From positions 62,001 through 126,000 of the forward strand of contig NZ_JANBBF010000002.1 of the NCBI RefSeq assembly GCF_024648885.1: a DNA stretch of 64,000 bases, given 5' to 3'. Below, one piece after another: positions 43,769-53,453 of this stretch; position 1 is the first letter of the stretch, and every line of letters starts with the position of its first letter. The notes under the pieces were generated by a model. It was not told the origin of the DNA, did no database searches, and saw only the letters and a list, made by a program, of their open reading frames with translations. The stretch comes from Prauserella salsuginis. GTDB lineage: Bacteria; Actinomycetota; Actinomycetes; Mycobacteriales; Pseudonocardiaceae. A program made the position numbers and the translations under genes.

Positions 43769-44452
43769 CTACTGCTTCTCTTCCCTGTCGCTGTGCCTGG
43801 TCGCGTCGACGCGGGAGACCAGGTCGGCGAGCGTCCCGCGGATGTGCTCGGTCGCGTCGGCCAGCCCGCTGCGGCCGCGCCCGACCTCCAGTGTGAACGG
43901 TTCCCCCGCGACGACGTCCACCGCGGGGCGCAGCCGTCTGCGCCGCAGCTCCGGCGGACGCAACGTGCCGCGCACCGCGACGGGCTGCACCACCGCACCG
44001 GAGTTGCGCACCAGCCATGCCGCACCGTGATGTGCCGAGGTCACCTCACCGGCGCCGCGGGTGCCCTCGGGAAAGACTCCCACGAGCCCGCCACGGGCCA
44101 ACACGCCGGTCGCCGTCGTCAGCGCCGTCCGGTCCGGAGCTCCCCTGGTGACCGGAACCTGCCCGATCCGCCGCAGCCACGGCCCCGCGGCCGCGTCGAA
44201 CATCTCGTCCTTGACCAGGAACACCGACCGCCGTGGCAGCAGACCGAACAGCAACTGTGGTTCGATCATCGTGCTGTGGTTGGCCACGAGCACCACGGGG
44301 CCGGTGCGCGGCACCCGCTCCATGCCAGCCACGCGCAACCGGTACGCGGGCCGGTACAGGTGCCGGGCGATCGTCCGGCCCAAGTCGTGCAACCACGGCA
44401 CGGCACCGTCCGGCAGTTCGCCGGATCGCGCCGGATCCGCCGGTCCGCTCAC
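43769..44452 (-). CDS. plsC: 1-acyl-glycerol-3-phosphate acyltransferase-like protein (PlsC)
   Basis: The 227-residue protein has the acyltransferase block I as NHSTMIEP (the HX4D acid is replaced by E) and the substrate-binding FPEGTR motif. It probably makes phosphatidic acid at the membrane, though the exact acceptor is unproven. The GTG at 44452 overlaps the cmk stop (GTGA) with GGAG eight bases upstream; a GTG at 44458 is less well placed. Confidence 0.87.
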   Translation of the reverse strand: MSGPADPARSGELPDGAVPWLHDLGRTIARHLYRPAYRLRVAGMERVPRTGPVVLVANHSTMIEPQLLFGLLPRRSVFLVKDEMFDAAAGPWLRRIGQVPVTRGAPDRTALTTATGVLARGGLVGVFPEGTRGAGEVTSAHHGAAWLVRNSGAVVQPVAVRGTLRPPELRRRRLRPAVDVVAGEPFTLEVGRGRSGLADATEHIRGTLADLVSRVDATRHSDREEKQ

Positions 44453-45174
44453 CGGCACGGCTCCGCCACGTCCTCGCCGAGCAGCCCACGCGTGCCGGCC
44501 AGTTCGGTCAGCGCCACGAGCACCTGTTCGATCGACAGCTCCGACGTGTCGAACTCGACCGCGTCGTCGGCGGGCCGTAGCGGCGAGGCCGCACGGCTCG
44601 AATCCAGCCGATCCCGGCGCTCCACCGACGCCAGCACGGTGGCCTGGTTGGACTCCCGCCCCGCCGCGGTGTCCTGGGCACCCCTTCGCGCCGCGCGGAC
44701 CTCCGGCGCCGCGGTGAGGAACACCTTCAGCGGTGCGTCCGGCGCCACGACGGTGCCGATGTCCCGTCCGTCGACGACGATGCCGCCCTCGTCACGCGAC
44801 GCCTCCTCGATGAGGGTCCGCTGCCGCTGCACCAGCAGGTCCCGCACCTCCGGCACTGCCGAGACGGCCGAGACCGCGGCGTCGACCCGCGGCGTCCGGA
44901 TCGCCTCTCCCACGTCCGTGCCGTCGAGCCGCGCCTCCGGCCTGCCCGGATCGGTCGCCACGTCCAACCGGACCGACCGCGCGAGCGCCACCACCGCGTC
45001 CGTGTCGTGCGGGTCGACACCCGCATCGAGGACCGCCAGCGTCACCACGCGGTACATCGCACCCGTGTCGAGGTACCCGGCGCCCAGTTTGGCCGCCAGT
45101 TTCCGCGCCACCGTGGTCTTCCCCGTCCCCGACGGCCCGTCGAGGGCGACCACGCCGCGTAGGGCTCCCGTCAC
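44449..45174 (-). CDS. cmk: Cytidylate kinase
   Basis: The 241-residue kinase phosphorylates CMP and dCMP. It has the P-loop ALDGPSGTGKTTVARKLA, YLDTGAMYR after the first helix, VVDGRDIGTVVAPDA, and a LID region with RRDRLDSSRAASPLRPADDA (given as RRDRLDSSR and SPLRPADDA). The CMP-binding insert of type I enzymes is present. In many actinobacteria it directly follows rluB; here the Mrp, Kht and Ohr genes lie between. Confidence 0.95.
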   Translation of the reverse strand: MTGALRGVVALDGPSGTGKTTVARKLAAKLGAGYLDTGAMYRVVTLAVLDAGVDPHDTDAVVALARSVRLDVATDPGRPEARLDGTDVGEAIRTPRVDAAVSAVSAVPEVRDLLVQRQRTLIEEASRDEGGIVVDGRDIGTVVAPDAPLKVFLTAAPEVRAARRGAQDTAAGRESNQATVLASVERRDRLDSSRAASPLRPADDAVEFDTSELSIEQVLVALTELAGTRGLLGEDVAEPCR

Positions 45175-45330
45175 CGACGTCTCCTCGCTACTCGCCTGCG
45201 TTCACGCGCACCCGCGGGGAACCGCTCACCCACGCCGCCCCGTGCCGCCGTCGCCGGCGCACCACGATCCGTGCCGCGCCGCGTCCCGGTCGCGTGCCGC
45301 GCTGTGCTGCCGTCCCATTCTGCCTGGTGG

Positions 45331-45672
45331 TCACTCCCGCCCGGCACGCAGGCGCTGCGAGAGCTCGTCGACCACCAGTGTCGAACGGTCGACGCCACCG
45401 GTCCGGTAGGCGGCGCGCCCGAACAGCTGCGACAGCACCGGCGCGGTGATGACCTGGAACAGCCCTGCCAGCACGAGACCGGCAGCGAAGTGCGGTTCGA
45501 GCCGCACCGCCGTGCCCGCGAGGATGAGCAGCAGCCCGAGCGTCTGCGGCTTCGTGGCCGCCTGCAGCCTGCTCAGCGTGTCCGGCAGCCGCACCATGCC
45601 CCAGGCACCGATCACGCAGAACAGCGCACCCGAGACGAGCCCCACCGCGCTGATCCAGTCCCGCACGCTCAT
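45331..45672 (-). CDS. mnhG: Mrp cation/proton antiporter subunit G (MnhG)
   Basis: The 113-residue protein has three hydrophobic helices and the MrpG motif GMVRLPDTLSRLQAATKPQTLG. It is the last gene of the Mrp operon; its ATG overlaps the mnhF stop by four bases. MrpG is needed for complex assembly and transport. Confidence 0.93.
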   Translation of the reverse strand: MSVRDWISAVGLVSGALFCVIGAWGMVRLPDTLSRLQAATKPQTLGLLLILAGTAVRLEPHFAAGLVLAGLFQVITAPVLSQLFGRAAYRTGGVDRSTLVVDELSQRLRAGRE

Positions 45673-45935
45673 CGGTACTCCTCCCTGCGCTCGACCAGCC
45701 GCACCACCGAGATCGTGCCTACGAACCCGAGCAGCGCGACGACCACGATCAGCGCGATGTAGATGCCCCGTGACGACATCGCCATGCCCACCGCCGTTCC
45801 CGCGACGATCAGCACCACCAGCACGTCCACGGCGAGGATCCGGTCGAGCGTGCGCGGACCTCGCACGATGCGCAGCAGCGTCAGCAGGCCCGCCACTGCC
45901 AACAGGCCGAACGTGATCGCGAAGACGATGCTCAT
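45669..45935 (-). CDS. mnhF: Mrp antiporter subunit F (MnhF)
   Basis: The 88-residue, three-helix protein carries the MrpF hallmark RIVRGPRTLDRILAVDVL. Its start overlaps the mnhE stop (ATGA). In other bacteria MrpF can also export cholate and sodium; here it is a complex subunit. Confidence 0.93.
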   Translation of the reverse strand: MSIVFAITFGLLAVAGLLTLLRIVRGPRTLDRILAVDVLVVLIVAGTAVGMAMSSRGIYIALIVVVALLGFVGTISVVRLVERREEYR

Positions 45936-46633
45936 CGGTCCTCCCGCCTGTTCTCGTCACCGTCACCGGCATCGGCATCGGTGTCGGCATCGGCGCCACG
46001 GGCCTCGGCCTCCGACTCAGCGACCGCCTCGATGGGAGCCGGCTCCTGCGGCCTGCTGGCCGCGGTGCGGTCCCGCTGCCGTTTCGCCTCCTCGGCACGG
46101 CTTCGCGCCTCCGGCGCCTCCTGCTCGTCGCCGAACGCCCACACGACGACCCGCTGCATGTCGACCACGTCGTCGTAGGCCTTGTGGGCGTCCTGTGCAG
46201 CGCGCACGCCGGTCGTGTAGACGTACCAGATGCCGCCGGGCCGGTCGATCTGCAGCACGAACTTGCCCGGCGCGAGGGACACGACGTTCGCGGCCGACGC
46301 GATGATGTGGTCGACGTCGGACAGCACCGGGACCGCGATGATCGCCGCGGACACCCTGCCCGAGTTGCGCACGGCATCCGCCACGAACCGCAGCGCCGAG
46401 CCGAACAGGTCGACCAGGACGTACCCGGCCAGCACCGCCAGCCGCCACGGTCTGCGGAAGATGTTCCACCGGTGCGAGGGCAACGGGAACAACACGAGGA
46501 CGATCAGCGCCACGACGAGGCCGTACACCGCCGTCGCCACGTCGAACGTGCCCCACAGCAACATCCAGACGATGACGAGCCAGATCACCAGCGACGGGGC
46601 GACGCGGGTGCCGTGCCTGCCGCGCCGGGGCAT
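45932..46633 (-). CDS. mnhE: Mrp antiporter subunit E (MnhE) with long acidic tail
   Basis: The 233-residue protein has two to three N-terminal helices and the MrpE core. The typical segment around SDVDHIIASAANVVSLAPG is followed by a WYVYTTG strand. Usual MrpE proteins are about 160-180 residues; here the last 60 are charged and end in repeated ADTDADAGDGDEN-type acidic sequence. The ATG overlaps the mnhD stop. Confidence 0.9.
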   Translation of the reverse strand: MPRRGRHGTRVAPSLVIWLVIVWMLLWGTFDVATAVYGLVVALIVLVLFPLPSHRWNIFRRPWRLAVLAGYVLVDLFGSALRFVADAVRNSGRVSAAIIAVPVLSDVDHIIASAANVVSLAPGKFVLQIDRPGGIWYVYTTGVRAAQDAHKAYDDVVDMQRVVVWAFGDEQEAPEARSRAEEAKRQRDRTAASRPQEPAPIEAVAESEAEARGADADTDADAGDGDENRREDR

Positions 46634-48165
46634 CAGCCGTTCCCCTCTCCGAGCACCGCGGAGCGGTAGCCCTCGTCGTGCAGCAGGTCGTGGGCCGCGC
46701 GTGCACTCATGTCGGCGAGTGGGCCCGCCAACACGGCGATCAACACGCTGATCAGGACGAGACCGCCCGTCGCACCGAGCATCGCCGCCGAGGTCGAGCC
46801 CGTGCCCACGGTCACGTCGTCGTTCGGATCGTCGTCCGGCAACGGTTCGGTCGGCGGTCCCCAGAACGCGCCGACCCAAATCTTCGTGACGGCGTAGAGC
46901 GTCAGCAGGCTCGTCACGACAGCGCCTGCCGTCACGGCGATCGCCATCGGAGTGCCCACCGCGGCGCCCGCCTGCAGCAGCGCGATCTTGGCCACGAAGC
47001 CGGAGAACGGCGGAATGCCGGCGAGGCTCATCGCCGGAATCGCGAACAGCACCGCCACCAGCGGATACGCCCTGGCGACCCCGGACATCGCCTGCAACGA
47101 CACGGTCCCGGTGTGCCGGGTCACGAGACCGCTGACCAGGAACAACGCACCCTGCACCGTGATGTGGTGCACGACGTAGAGGATCACGCCGGCCAGGCCG
47201 ATCACGGTGAACAGCGCAAGTCCGAACAGCATGTACCCGATGTGGCTGACGAGCAGGAACGACAACATACGGTTGAGGTCGTTCTGCGCGATCGCGCCGA
47301 GCGCCCCGACAAGCATCGTCACCAGCGCCACGCCGAGCAACACGGCCCAGCTGTCGTCGTGCACGAACACGAGCGTCTGCGTGCGGATCAGGGCGTACAC
47401 GCCGACCTTGGTCAGCAGTGCCGCGAACACGGCGGTGATCGGCGCGGGTGCCGTCGGGTAGCTGTCGGGCAGCCAGAAGTGCAACGGCACGATCGCCGCC
47501 TTGATGCCGAACACGACGACGATGAACACCGCCAGGCTCGACTGCACCCCTGCCGGCAGCGCGGCGATCTTCTCCGGCATCGCGGCGAGATTGACGGTGC
47601 CCGTGGCCGTGTAGACCAGGGCGATCATCGTGATGAACAACAGCGACGACGTGAGGCTGACGATGACGTAGGTCATGCTCGGCCGAACCCGTTGGGCGGT
47701 CACGCGCCGCGTGATCAGCACGTACGACGCGCCCAGCATGATCTCGAACGCGACGAACAGGTTGAACAGGTCGCCGGTCAGGTACGCCAGGGACACGCCC
47801 GCGCACAGCACCAGGTACATCGGGTGGAACGCCGTCGAGGCCGTTCTCCGCCCGAAGTCGGTGATGCGCTGGCCGACCGAGAAGATCAGCACCGCGAGAG
47901 TCACGAGCGCCGAGACGAGCAGCAGCAGCGCGGCGAGGCGGTCGGCGACGAGGGTGATCCCGAACGGCGGGCCGTACCCGCCAAGGCGCAGGACGACCGG
48001 CCCCTCGCTGTCGGCGCGCACGAGCAACACCGCCGCGACCGCGGCGATGGCGGTCAACACGACGACACCCATCAGTCGCTGCACGCGCGGGGAGCGGCCC
48101 GCGACCAGCGAGAGTGCCGCCGCCAACAACGGCAACAACACGGGAAGTGCGACGAGGAACGTCAT
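46633..48165 (-). CDS. mnhD: Mrp antiporter subunit D (MnhD)
   Basis: The 510-residue protein is a complex I ND2/4/5-like proton channel subunit with about 14 helices. It shows LTGDLFNLFVAFEIMLGASY, KAAIVPLHFWLPDSYPTAPAP (key lysine and histidine), LNRMLSFLLVSHIGYM and MSLAGIPPFSGFVAK. It drives cation/proton exchange with MnhA. A 35-residue acidic loop (about 440-455, PDDDPNDD) precedes the last helix. Confidence 0.95.
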   Translation of the reverse strand: MTFLVALPVLLPLLAAALSLVAGRSPRVQRLMGVVVLTAIAAVAAVLLVRADSEGPVVLRLGGYGPPFGITLVADRLAALLLLVSALVTLAVLIFSVGQRITDFGRRTASTAFHPMYLVLCAGVSLAYLTGDLFNLFVAFEIMLGASYVLITRRVTAQRVRPSMTYVIVSLTSSLLFITMIALVYTATGTVNLAAMPEKIAALPAGVQSSLAVFIVVVFGIKAAIVPLHFWLPDSYPTAPAPITAVFAALLTKVGVYALIRTQTLVFVHDDSWAVLLGVALVTMLVGALGAIAQNDLNRMLSFLLVSHIGYMLFGLALFTVIGLAGVILYVVHHITVQGALFLVSGLVTRHTGTVSLQAMSGVARAYPLVAVLFAIPAMSLAGIPPFSGFVAKIALLQAGAAVGTPMAIAVTAGAVVTSLLTLYAVTKIWVGAFWGPPTEPLPDDDPNDDVTVGTGSTSAAMLGATGGLVLISVLIAVLAGPLADMSARAAHDLLHDEGYRSAVLGEGNG

Positions 48166-48635
48166 CGGAGCCTGGCCTCCTCGTCGTCTTCGCCGGGCCG
48201 GCTCTCGGGCGCCTCCGGCGCCTCGAACCCGGCGACCCGCTCGCTCTCGGGCGTCTCCTCCTCGACCTCTCTGGCAGCGCGTTCGGCCTCGGCGATGCGG
48301 CGGTCCTCGACGTCGTCCTGCACCTCGTCGTGACCGAGCAGCGCCCAGGACCGATAGGCGAGCGCGAGCAGGAACGTCGTGAGCGCGAACGTGATCACGA
48401 TGGCCGTGAGGGCGAGCGCCTGCGGGAGCGGATCGACCATCGCCTCGAGCACGGCGGTACCCGCGAACGTCGGCTCACCGGGTGGACCACCCGCCACCTG
48501 CAGGAACAGGTTCGCCCCGTGACCGAGGATCACGATGCCCAGGATCACGCGCATCAGCGAACGCTGCATGAGCAGGTAGAAACCGATGGAGTAGAGGCCG
48601 GCGAGGGTCACGGCCATGGTGATGTTGATGGTCAC
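48162..48635 (-). CDS. mnhC: Mrp antiporter subunit C (MnhC) with acidic tail
   Basis: The 157-residue protein is NuoK-like, with three helices, GLYSIGFYLLMQRSLMRVILGIVILGHGANLFL being the family core (parts MQRSLMRVILG, GHGANLFL) and DPLPQALALTAIVI. Typical MrpC is about 110-120 residues; this one adds some 50 acidic residues (EEETPESER and PGEDDEEARLR). GTG at 48635 fits the family start and follows the mnhB stop by seven bases. Confidence 0.92.
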   Translation of the reverse strand: MTINITMAVTLAGLYSIGFYLLMQRSLMRVILGIVILGHGANLFLQVAGGPPGEPTFAGTAVLEAMVDPLPQALALTAIVITFALTTFLLALAYRSWALLGHDEVQDDVEDRRIAEAERAAREVEEETPESERVAGFEAPEAPESRPGEDDEEARLR

Positions 48636-48642
48636 GGCCGCC

Positions 48643-49212
48643 TCATCCCCTCTCCTCCTCGAGTTCCTCGTCGTCGACACCGGGGCCGCCGACCTCCGTG
48701 CCCGCGCCGACGGTCCGCAACAGGTCCACGACGACGCCGATGATCAACAGGTACACACCGAGGTCGAGCGCCAGGTTCGAGGTGATCTTGAGCTCGCCGA
48801 GCACGGGCAGATGCAGTTTCCACATCGCCGACGCGAGCACGGGTTCGCCGAACAACACCGGCGCGAGCGCGGTGAGCACCGAGATGGCCAGCCCGGTGCC
48901 GATCACGACGGGCGGGCGCACCCGCACCATCATCGCCAGCTCGGCGCTACCGCCCGCGACGTAGCGGAGCACGAACGCCAGCGCGGCGACCAGGCCGCCG
49001 CTGAACCCGCCGCCCGCGTTGTGGTGCCCGGCGAGCAGCAGATACACCGAGAACACGAGCACCGTCGGGAACAGGACCCGGGCCAGGACCTCGAGCAACA
49101 TCGACCGGGGCCACGAGTAGGCGTCCTGCTCGGTCATCAGCCAACGTTCACGGGGCGTGTCCCATTCGGTCCACGGCACCGGCTTGCGCGCGTCATCGGG
49201 GCGGTGGTCCAT
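48643..49212 (-). CDS. mnhB: Mrp antiporter subunit B (MnhB)
   Basis: The 189-residue protein has four helices and the MrpB markers LARVLFPTVLVFSVYLLLAGHHNAGGGFSGGLVAA (parts HHNAGGGFSGGLVAA) and ITSNLALDLGVYLLIIGVVVDLLR. About 40 residues precede the first helix. It ends with an acidic EELEEERG tail. The ATG overlaps the mnhA stop. Confidence 0.94.
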   Translation of the reverse strand: MDHRPDDARKPVPWTEWDTPRERWLMTEQDAYSWPRSMLLEVLARVLFPTVLVFSVYLLLAGHHNAGGGFSGGLVAALAFVLRYVAGGSAELAMMVRVRPPVVIGTGLAISVLTALAPVLFGEPVLASAMWKLHLPVLGELKITSNLALDLGVYLLIIGVVVDLLRTVGAGTEVGGPGVDDEELEEERG

Positions 49213-51578
49213 CACGACCTCACCTCCGGCGTCTCGGTGGCGGAGCCGTCGGCGGCACCGCCGGTGTCCGCCGTGTCGGGACGATCGTCGGTGCGGCCGC
49301 GCTTGCGCGACCGCGCCAGGATGAGGCTGGCCGCACCGGTGGCCGCCACCGCGAGCACCGTGATCTCGCCGATCGTGTCGAAGGCACGGAAGTCGACGAT
49401 GATCGCGTTGACCACGTTCGTCGCGCCCGTCTCGTCCTCGGCTCGTTCGATGTACTGCCGGCTCGCCTCCGGCATGCCCTCGGTGTAGCCCGAGTACAGC
49501 ACCGCCAGGACCGCCACGAACGTGCCCGCGACCCCGGCGATCGCCGCTTTGACCCACCGGCCGTGCACGTACGCCTTGTCCTCGGCGAAACGGGGTGGGA
49601 AGCGGCGGATGACGAACACGAACACGACGAGCGTGAGCGTTTCGACGAGGAACTGCGCCAGCGCGAGGTCGGCGCCGCCGTCGACGACGAACCACGCGCC
49701 GATGCCGTATCCGACGACGCCCGCGAGCAGCACCGCGGTGAGCCGGCGCCGCGCCAGCAGTGACGTGGCGGCGGCGACCAGCACCAGCAGCGTGATCGGC
49801 ACCTGGAGCCAGTTGTCGAACAGTCGCAGCTCACCGAACTCGACGCCGCCCGCGAGCAGTCCCGCGCCGGGGACGACGACGAGCGTGGTGAGAATGACGC
49901 CCAGATACACCGGCAGGGAACCGACCTGGATGCGACCGGTGACGCCCCGCGCCAGGAATTCGAGGCCGTCGACCGACCTGCCGTACCAGGTCTGGGCTCG
50001 CAGCGGCTCGGGCACGTGACCGCCCAGGCGCTGCACACCCGCGTAGCGGTGCACGAGCACGCCGGTGACGACGATGCCCGCGCTGATCAACAGCGCCGGC
50101 GTGATGCCGTGCCACAGCGCCAGGTGATAGCCGGGATCGCTGCCGTAGAGGTCGGCGTAGCCCGCCTCGATCGGCTCGATCACGCCCGGCACGAACGCGA
50201 GTGCCAGCCCGGCGAGGGAGGGCACGGCCACCAGGCCGGTCATGATGCGTCCGCACGCCACGGGTGCCGCGGGCGCCGTGTCGGGTTTGGTGCCGAACGC
50301 GCCGCGGACGAAGCGCAGGCTGTAGACGACCGTCAGCACCGAACCCACGGCGACCCCGATCCCCACGAGGACGTCGATGGTGCCGCCGCCGAACAGCGCC
50401 TCCAGCGCCACCTCCTTGCCGACGAATCCCAGCAACGGGGGCAGCCCGGCCATCGACATCGCCGCGAGCGTCGCCAGGGTCGTGAGCACCCGCCACTGCC
50501 TGCCGAGGCCGGACAGTTCCCGGATGTCGCGGGTGCCCGCGCGTTTGTCGATGATGCCCACGGTCAAGAACAGCGCCGATTTGAACAGTCCGTGCGCGAG
50601 GATCAGCGTGCCGGCCGCGAGCGCCGACATCCACGTGCCCGAGCCGAGCATGACCATGAGGAACCCGAGCTGACTGATCGTGCCGTAGGCCAGCAGTGTC
50701 TTGAGGTCGTACTGCCGCAGCGCGCGGAAGCCGCCGAGCAGCATCGTCCACAACCCGCACCCGACGACGGGGATCCACCACGCGGGATGGTCGGCGAACG
50801 CCGGCGAGAACCGGGCGACGAGGTAGACGCCCGCCTTCACCATCGCGGCGGCGTGCAGATACGCGCTGACCGGCGTCGGCGCGACCATCGCGCTGGGCAG
50901 CCACGGGTGGAACGGCACCTGCGCGGACTTGGTCAGCGCGCCGAGCAGGATCAGCAGGAGCGCCGCGGTGACGACGCCGCCCGACGGCGGGTCCGCCAGG
51001 ATCTCCGAGATCCGCATCGTGCCCGCGGCGGTGCCCAGGAGGATGAGTCCGAGCAGCATCGCCAGCCCGCCGAGCGTCGTCACCAGCAGCGCCTGCGTCG
51101 CGGACGTGCGCAGCCGTTTCGCGACCCCGTCCCCGCCGACGAGCAGGAACGAGCACACCGTGGTGAGCTCCCAGAACAGGTACAGCGAGATGACGTCGTC
51201 GGCCAGGACCAGTCCGAGCATCGCGCCCGCGAATGTGACCAGCAGCGCCGAGTCACGGGCGGTGGTGCGGTGATCGTCGACCTTGGCGTACCGGGCGTAG
51301 TAGCAGAGCACAACCGCGCCGATGCCGCTCACCAGCAGGATCAGCAGTAGTGCGAGTTCGTCGAAGCGCGCGGTGAATTCGAGGCCGATGGCGGGTGCCC
51401 AGGCCACCGTCTCCAGCGGCGGAGCGTCTCCGACGGCCTCACCAACCCTGGCCAGCGTGTAGACCAGGGTCGCAGCCGGAGCGAGAGCGCCGACCACGAA
51501 GGCGGCCCTGCCGTAGCGGCGCGCGACCAGCGGCAGGACCGCGGCGAGTGCGAAGTGCGCCACGATCGCCACCAGCAC
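49212..51578 (-). CDS. mnhA: Mrp antiporter subunit A (MnhA, fused with MrpB-like domain)
   Basis: The 788-residue membrane subunit is the first gene of the seven-gene operon. The N-terminal 500 residues are NuoL-like (WELTTVCSFLLVGG, KSAQVPFHPWLPSAMVAPTPVSAYLHAAAMVKAG in parts, MAGLPPLLGFVGKE). The C-terminal part carries a DUF4040/MrpB-like domain with GGADLALAQFLVETLTL and FRAFDTIGEITVLAVA. The complex exchanges Na+ (or other cations) for protons and supports alkali and salt tolerance. GTG at 51578 is the best start. Confidence 0.95.
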   Translation of the reverse strand: MLVAIVAHFALAAVLPLVARRYGRAAFVVGALAPAATLVYTLARVGEAVGDAPPLETVAWAPAIGLEFTARFDELALLLILLVSGIGAVVLCYYARYAKVDDHRTTARDSALLVTFAGAMLGLVLADDVISLYLFWELTTVCSFLLVGGDGVAKRLRTSATQALLVTTLGGLAMLLGLILLGTAAGTMRISEILADPPSGGVVTAALLLILLGALTKSAQVPFHPWLPSAMVAPTPVSAYLHAAAMVKAGVYLVARFSPAFADHPAWWIPVVGCGLWTMLLGGFRALRQYDLKTLLAYGTISQLGFLMVMLGSGTWMSALAAGTLILAHGLFKSALFLTVGIIDKRAGTRDIRELSGLGRQWRVLTTLATLAAMSMAGLPPLLGFVGKEVALEALFGGGTIDVLVGIGVAVGSVLTVVYSLRFVRGAFGTKPDTAPAAPVACGRIMTGLVAVPSLAGLALAFVPGVIEPIEAGYADLYGSDPGYHLALWHGITPALLISAGIVVTGVLVHRYAGVQRLGGHVPEPLRAQTWYGRSVDGLEFLARGVTGRIQVGSLPVYLGVILTTLVVVPGAGLLAGGVEFGELRLFDNWLQVPITLLVLVAAATSLLARRRLTAVLLAGVVGYGIGAWFVVDGGADLALAQFLVETLTLVVFVFVIRRFPPRFAEDKAYVHGRWVKAAIAGVAGTFVAVLAVLYSGYTEGMPEASRQYIERAEDETGATNVVNAIIVDFRAFDTIGEITVLAVAATGAASLILARSRKRGRTDDRPDTADTGGAADGSATETPEVRS

Positions 51579-51725
51579 CCGGTTTCACCGTCCCCTCGGT
51601 CGGCCCGCAATACCGACATCCTACGAACTGAACGATCACTCCGCGCGACCGGCCAGAATGGATGGTCACGCGGCGACGGTGCCGACCTCCGTCCCACTTC
51701 CGGCGCCCAGGGTTACGGTGGAGCC

Positions 51726-52208
51726 GTGAACGTCGAAGTGACTCCACTGCCGGGCATCGGTGTCCGGAAGGAATTCGTCGCGGGCAACGGCCGTCGGATC
51801 GGCGTCGTCAACCACCGCGACGGCACGACCGACCTCATCGTCTCCAAGTCGGACGATCCCGACGCGTGCCTGGCGTCGCTGCCGCTGACCGCCGACGAGG
51901 CGGGCGCGCTGGCGAACCTGCTCGGTGCGCCCCAACTGGTCGCGCAACTCACCGAGGAGCAGAAGGACCTGCCCGGCATCAGCACCCGGCAGCTGACCAT
52001 CAAGGCCGCCTCGCCCTACGACGGCCGGTCGCTGGCCGACACGGAGATCCGCACCCGGACCGGCGTGTCCGTCGTCGCGGTGATGCGCGCGGGCCAGATC
52101 CACCCGTCCCCCACTCCGGACTTCGTGTTCACGGCGGGCGACCTCGTCGTGGCGGTCGGCACGGCGGAGGGGCTCGACGCGGCCACGAAGATCCTCCACC
52201 AGGGGTGA
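51726..52208 (+). CDS. Cation/proton antiporter regulatory subunit (KhtT-like, TrkA-C domain)
   Basis: The 160-residue soluble protein has an N-terminal KhtT-like half (LPGIGVRKEFVAGNGRRIGVV) and a C-terminal RCK/TrkA-C domain (DTEIRTRTGVSVVAVMR, FVFTAGDLVVAVGT). It probably gates the membrane antiporter encoded nine bases downstream, in response to a nucleotide or pH. GTG at 51726 has GGTGGAG close upstream. It is divergent from the Mrp operon, so both systems share a 147-base control region. Confidence 0.88.
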   Translation: MNVEVTPLPGIGVRKEFVAGNGRRIGVVNHRDGTTDLIVSKSDDPDACLASLPLTADEAGALANLLGAPQLVAQLTEEQKDLPGISTRQLTIKAASPYDGRSLADTEIRTRTGVSVVAVMRAGQIHPSPTPDFVFTAGDLVVAVGTAEGLDAATKILHQG

Positions 52209-52217
52209 CGGCCCGCC

Positions 52218-53396
52218 GTGGACCACACCGCACTCGCCCTGATCGAGCTCGGCGGGGTCTTCTTCCTGCTCGGCGCGCTCGGTAAGGTCGCGCAGCGCGT
52301 CGGGATGTCGCCGATCCCGCTGTACCTCGTGGGCGGGCTGTTCTTCGGCGAAGGCGGCGTGATCGAGCTGGGCGACATCGGCCAGTTCACGCACCTGGCC
52401 AGCGAGATCGGCGTCGTGCTGCTGTTGTTGCTGCTCGGCCTCGAATACTCGGCCGCCGAACTCGTCGGCGGGATGAAACGCTCGTGGCTGGCCGGCGTCG
52501 TCGACATCGTCGCCAACGCGGCGCCGGGCGTCGTGGTGGCGCTACTGCTGGGCTGGGGCCCGATCGGCGCCCTGGTGCTCGCCGGTGTCACCTACATCTC
52601 CTCGTCCGGCATCATCGCCAAGGTCCTCGGCGACCTGGGCAGACTCGGTAACCGCGAAACCCCGGTCGTGCTGTCGATCCTGGTGTTCGAGGACCTGGCG
52701 ATGGCGGTGTACCTGCCGATCCTCACCGCGGTCCTCGGCGGGGTGAGCCTGCTGGGCGGCCTGACGGCGGTGGGCATCTCGCTGCTGGTCATCTCGGTCG
52801 TACTGGTCATCGCGATCAGGTACGGGCGCTTCGTGTCGGCGATCGTGGACAGCGAGGACCGCGAGGTCTTCCTGCTCCGCGTCTTCGGAGCGGCGCTGCT
52901 CGTGGCCGGACTCGCACAGGCACTGCAGGTGTCGGCCGCCGTGGGCGCGTTCCTGCTCGGTATCGCGATCTCCGGGTCGACGGCGGAGAACGCCACCCGA
53001 CTGCTGGAACCACTGCGCGACCTGTTCGCGGCCGTGTTCTTCGTCGTGTTCGGTCTGGGCACCGATCCCGCGTCGATCCCGCCGGTGCTGGCCTGGGCCG
53101 TCGTACTCGCGGTCGTGACGACGCTGACGAAGATCGGCACCGGGTGGTGGGCGGCGCGGCGTTCCGGGGTCGGCAGACTCGGCCGGGCACGGGCGGGTGC
53201 GGCGCTCGTGGCGCGCGGGGAGTTCTCGATCGTCATCGCCGGACTCGCGGTGAGCGCGGGCGCCGTCGAAGGCGAACTCGCCGCGCTCGCCACCACGTAC
53301 GTCCTGCTCATGGCGGTCCTCGGCCCCACAGCGGCCCGCGTCGTCGAGCCCGTGGCCCGGCGCCTGCAGCCGCGCCCGGCCACGACGGGCTCGTGA
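52218..53396 (+). CDS. CPA2-family cation/proton antiporter (KhtU-like)
   Basis: The 392-residue protein has about 12 helices and the CPA2 core: VGGLFFGEGGVIELGD, LLLLLGLEYSAAELVGG, YISSSGIIAKVLGDLGRLGNRETPVVLSILVFEDLAMAVYLP in parts (GIIAKVL, LVFEDLAM with the transport aspartate). Paired with the TrkA-C protein, it fits KhtTU-type K+/H+ exchange. A Na+/H+ role is possible. No C-terminal nucleotide-binding domain is fused. Confidence 0.9.
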   Translation: MDHTALALIELGGVFFLLGALGKVAQRVGMSPIPLYLVGGLFFGEGGVIELGDIGQFTHLASEIGVVLLLLLLGLEYSAAELVGGMKRSWLAGVVDIVANAAPGVVVALLLGWGPIGALVLAGVTYISSSGIIAKVLGDLGRLGNRETPVVLSILVFEDLAMAVYLPILTAVLGGVSLLGGLTAVGISLLVISVVLVIAIRYGRFVSAIVDSEDREVFLLRVFGAALLVAGLAQALQVSAAVGAFLLGIAISGSTAENATRLLEPLRDLFAAVFFVVFGLGTDPASIPPVLAWAVVLAVVTTLTKIGTGWWAARRSGVGRLGRARAGAALVARGEFSIVIAGLAVSAGAVEGELAALATTYVLLMAVLGPTAARVVEPVARRLQPRPATTGS

Positions 53397-53453
53397 CCCG
53401 CACGCCTCCCCCGACACGCCCGAACCACGGGGTGGGGCGCGGCGCGCCGGGAG

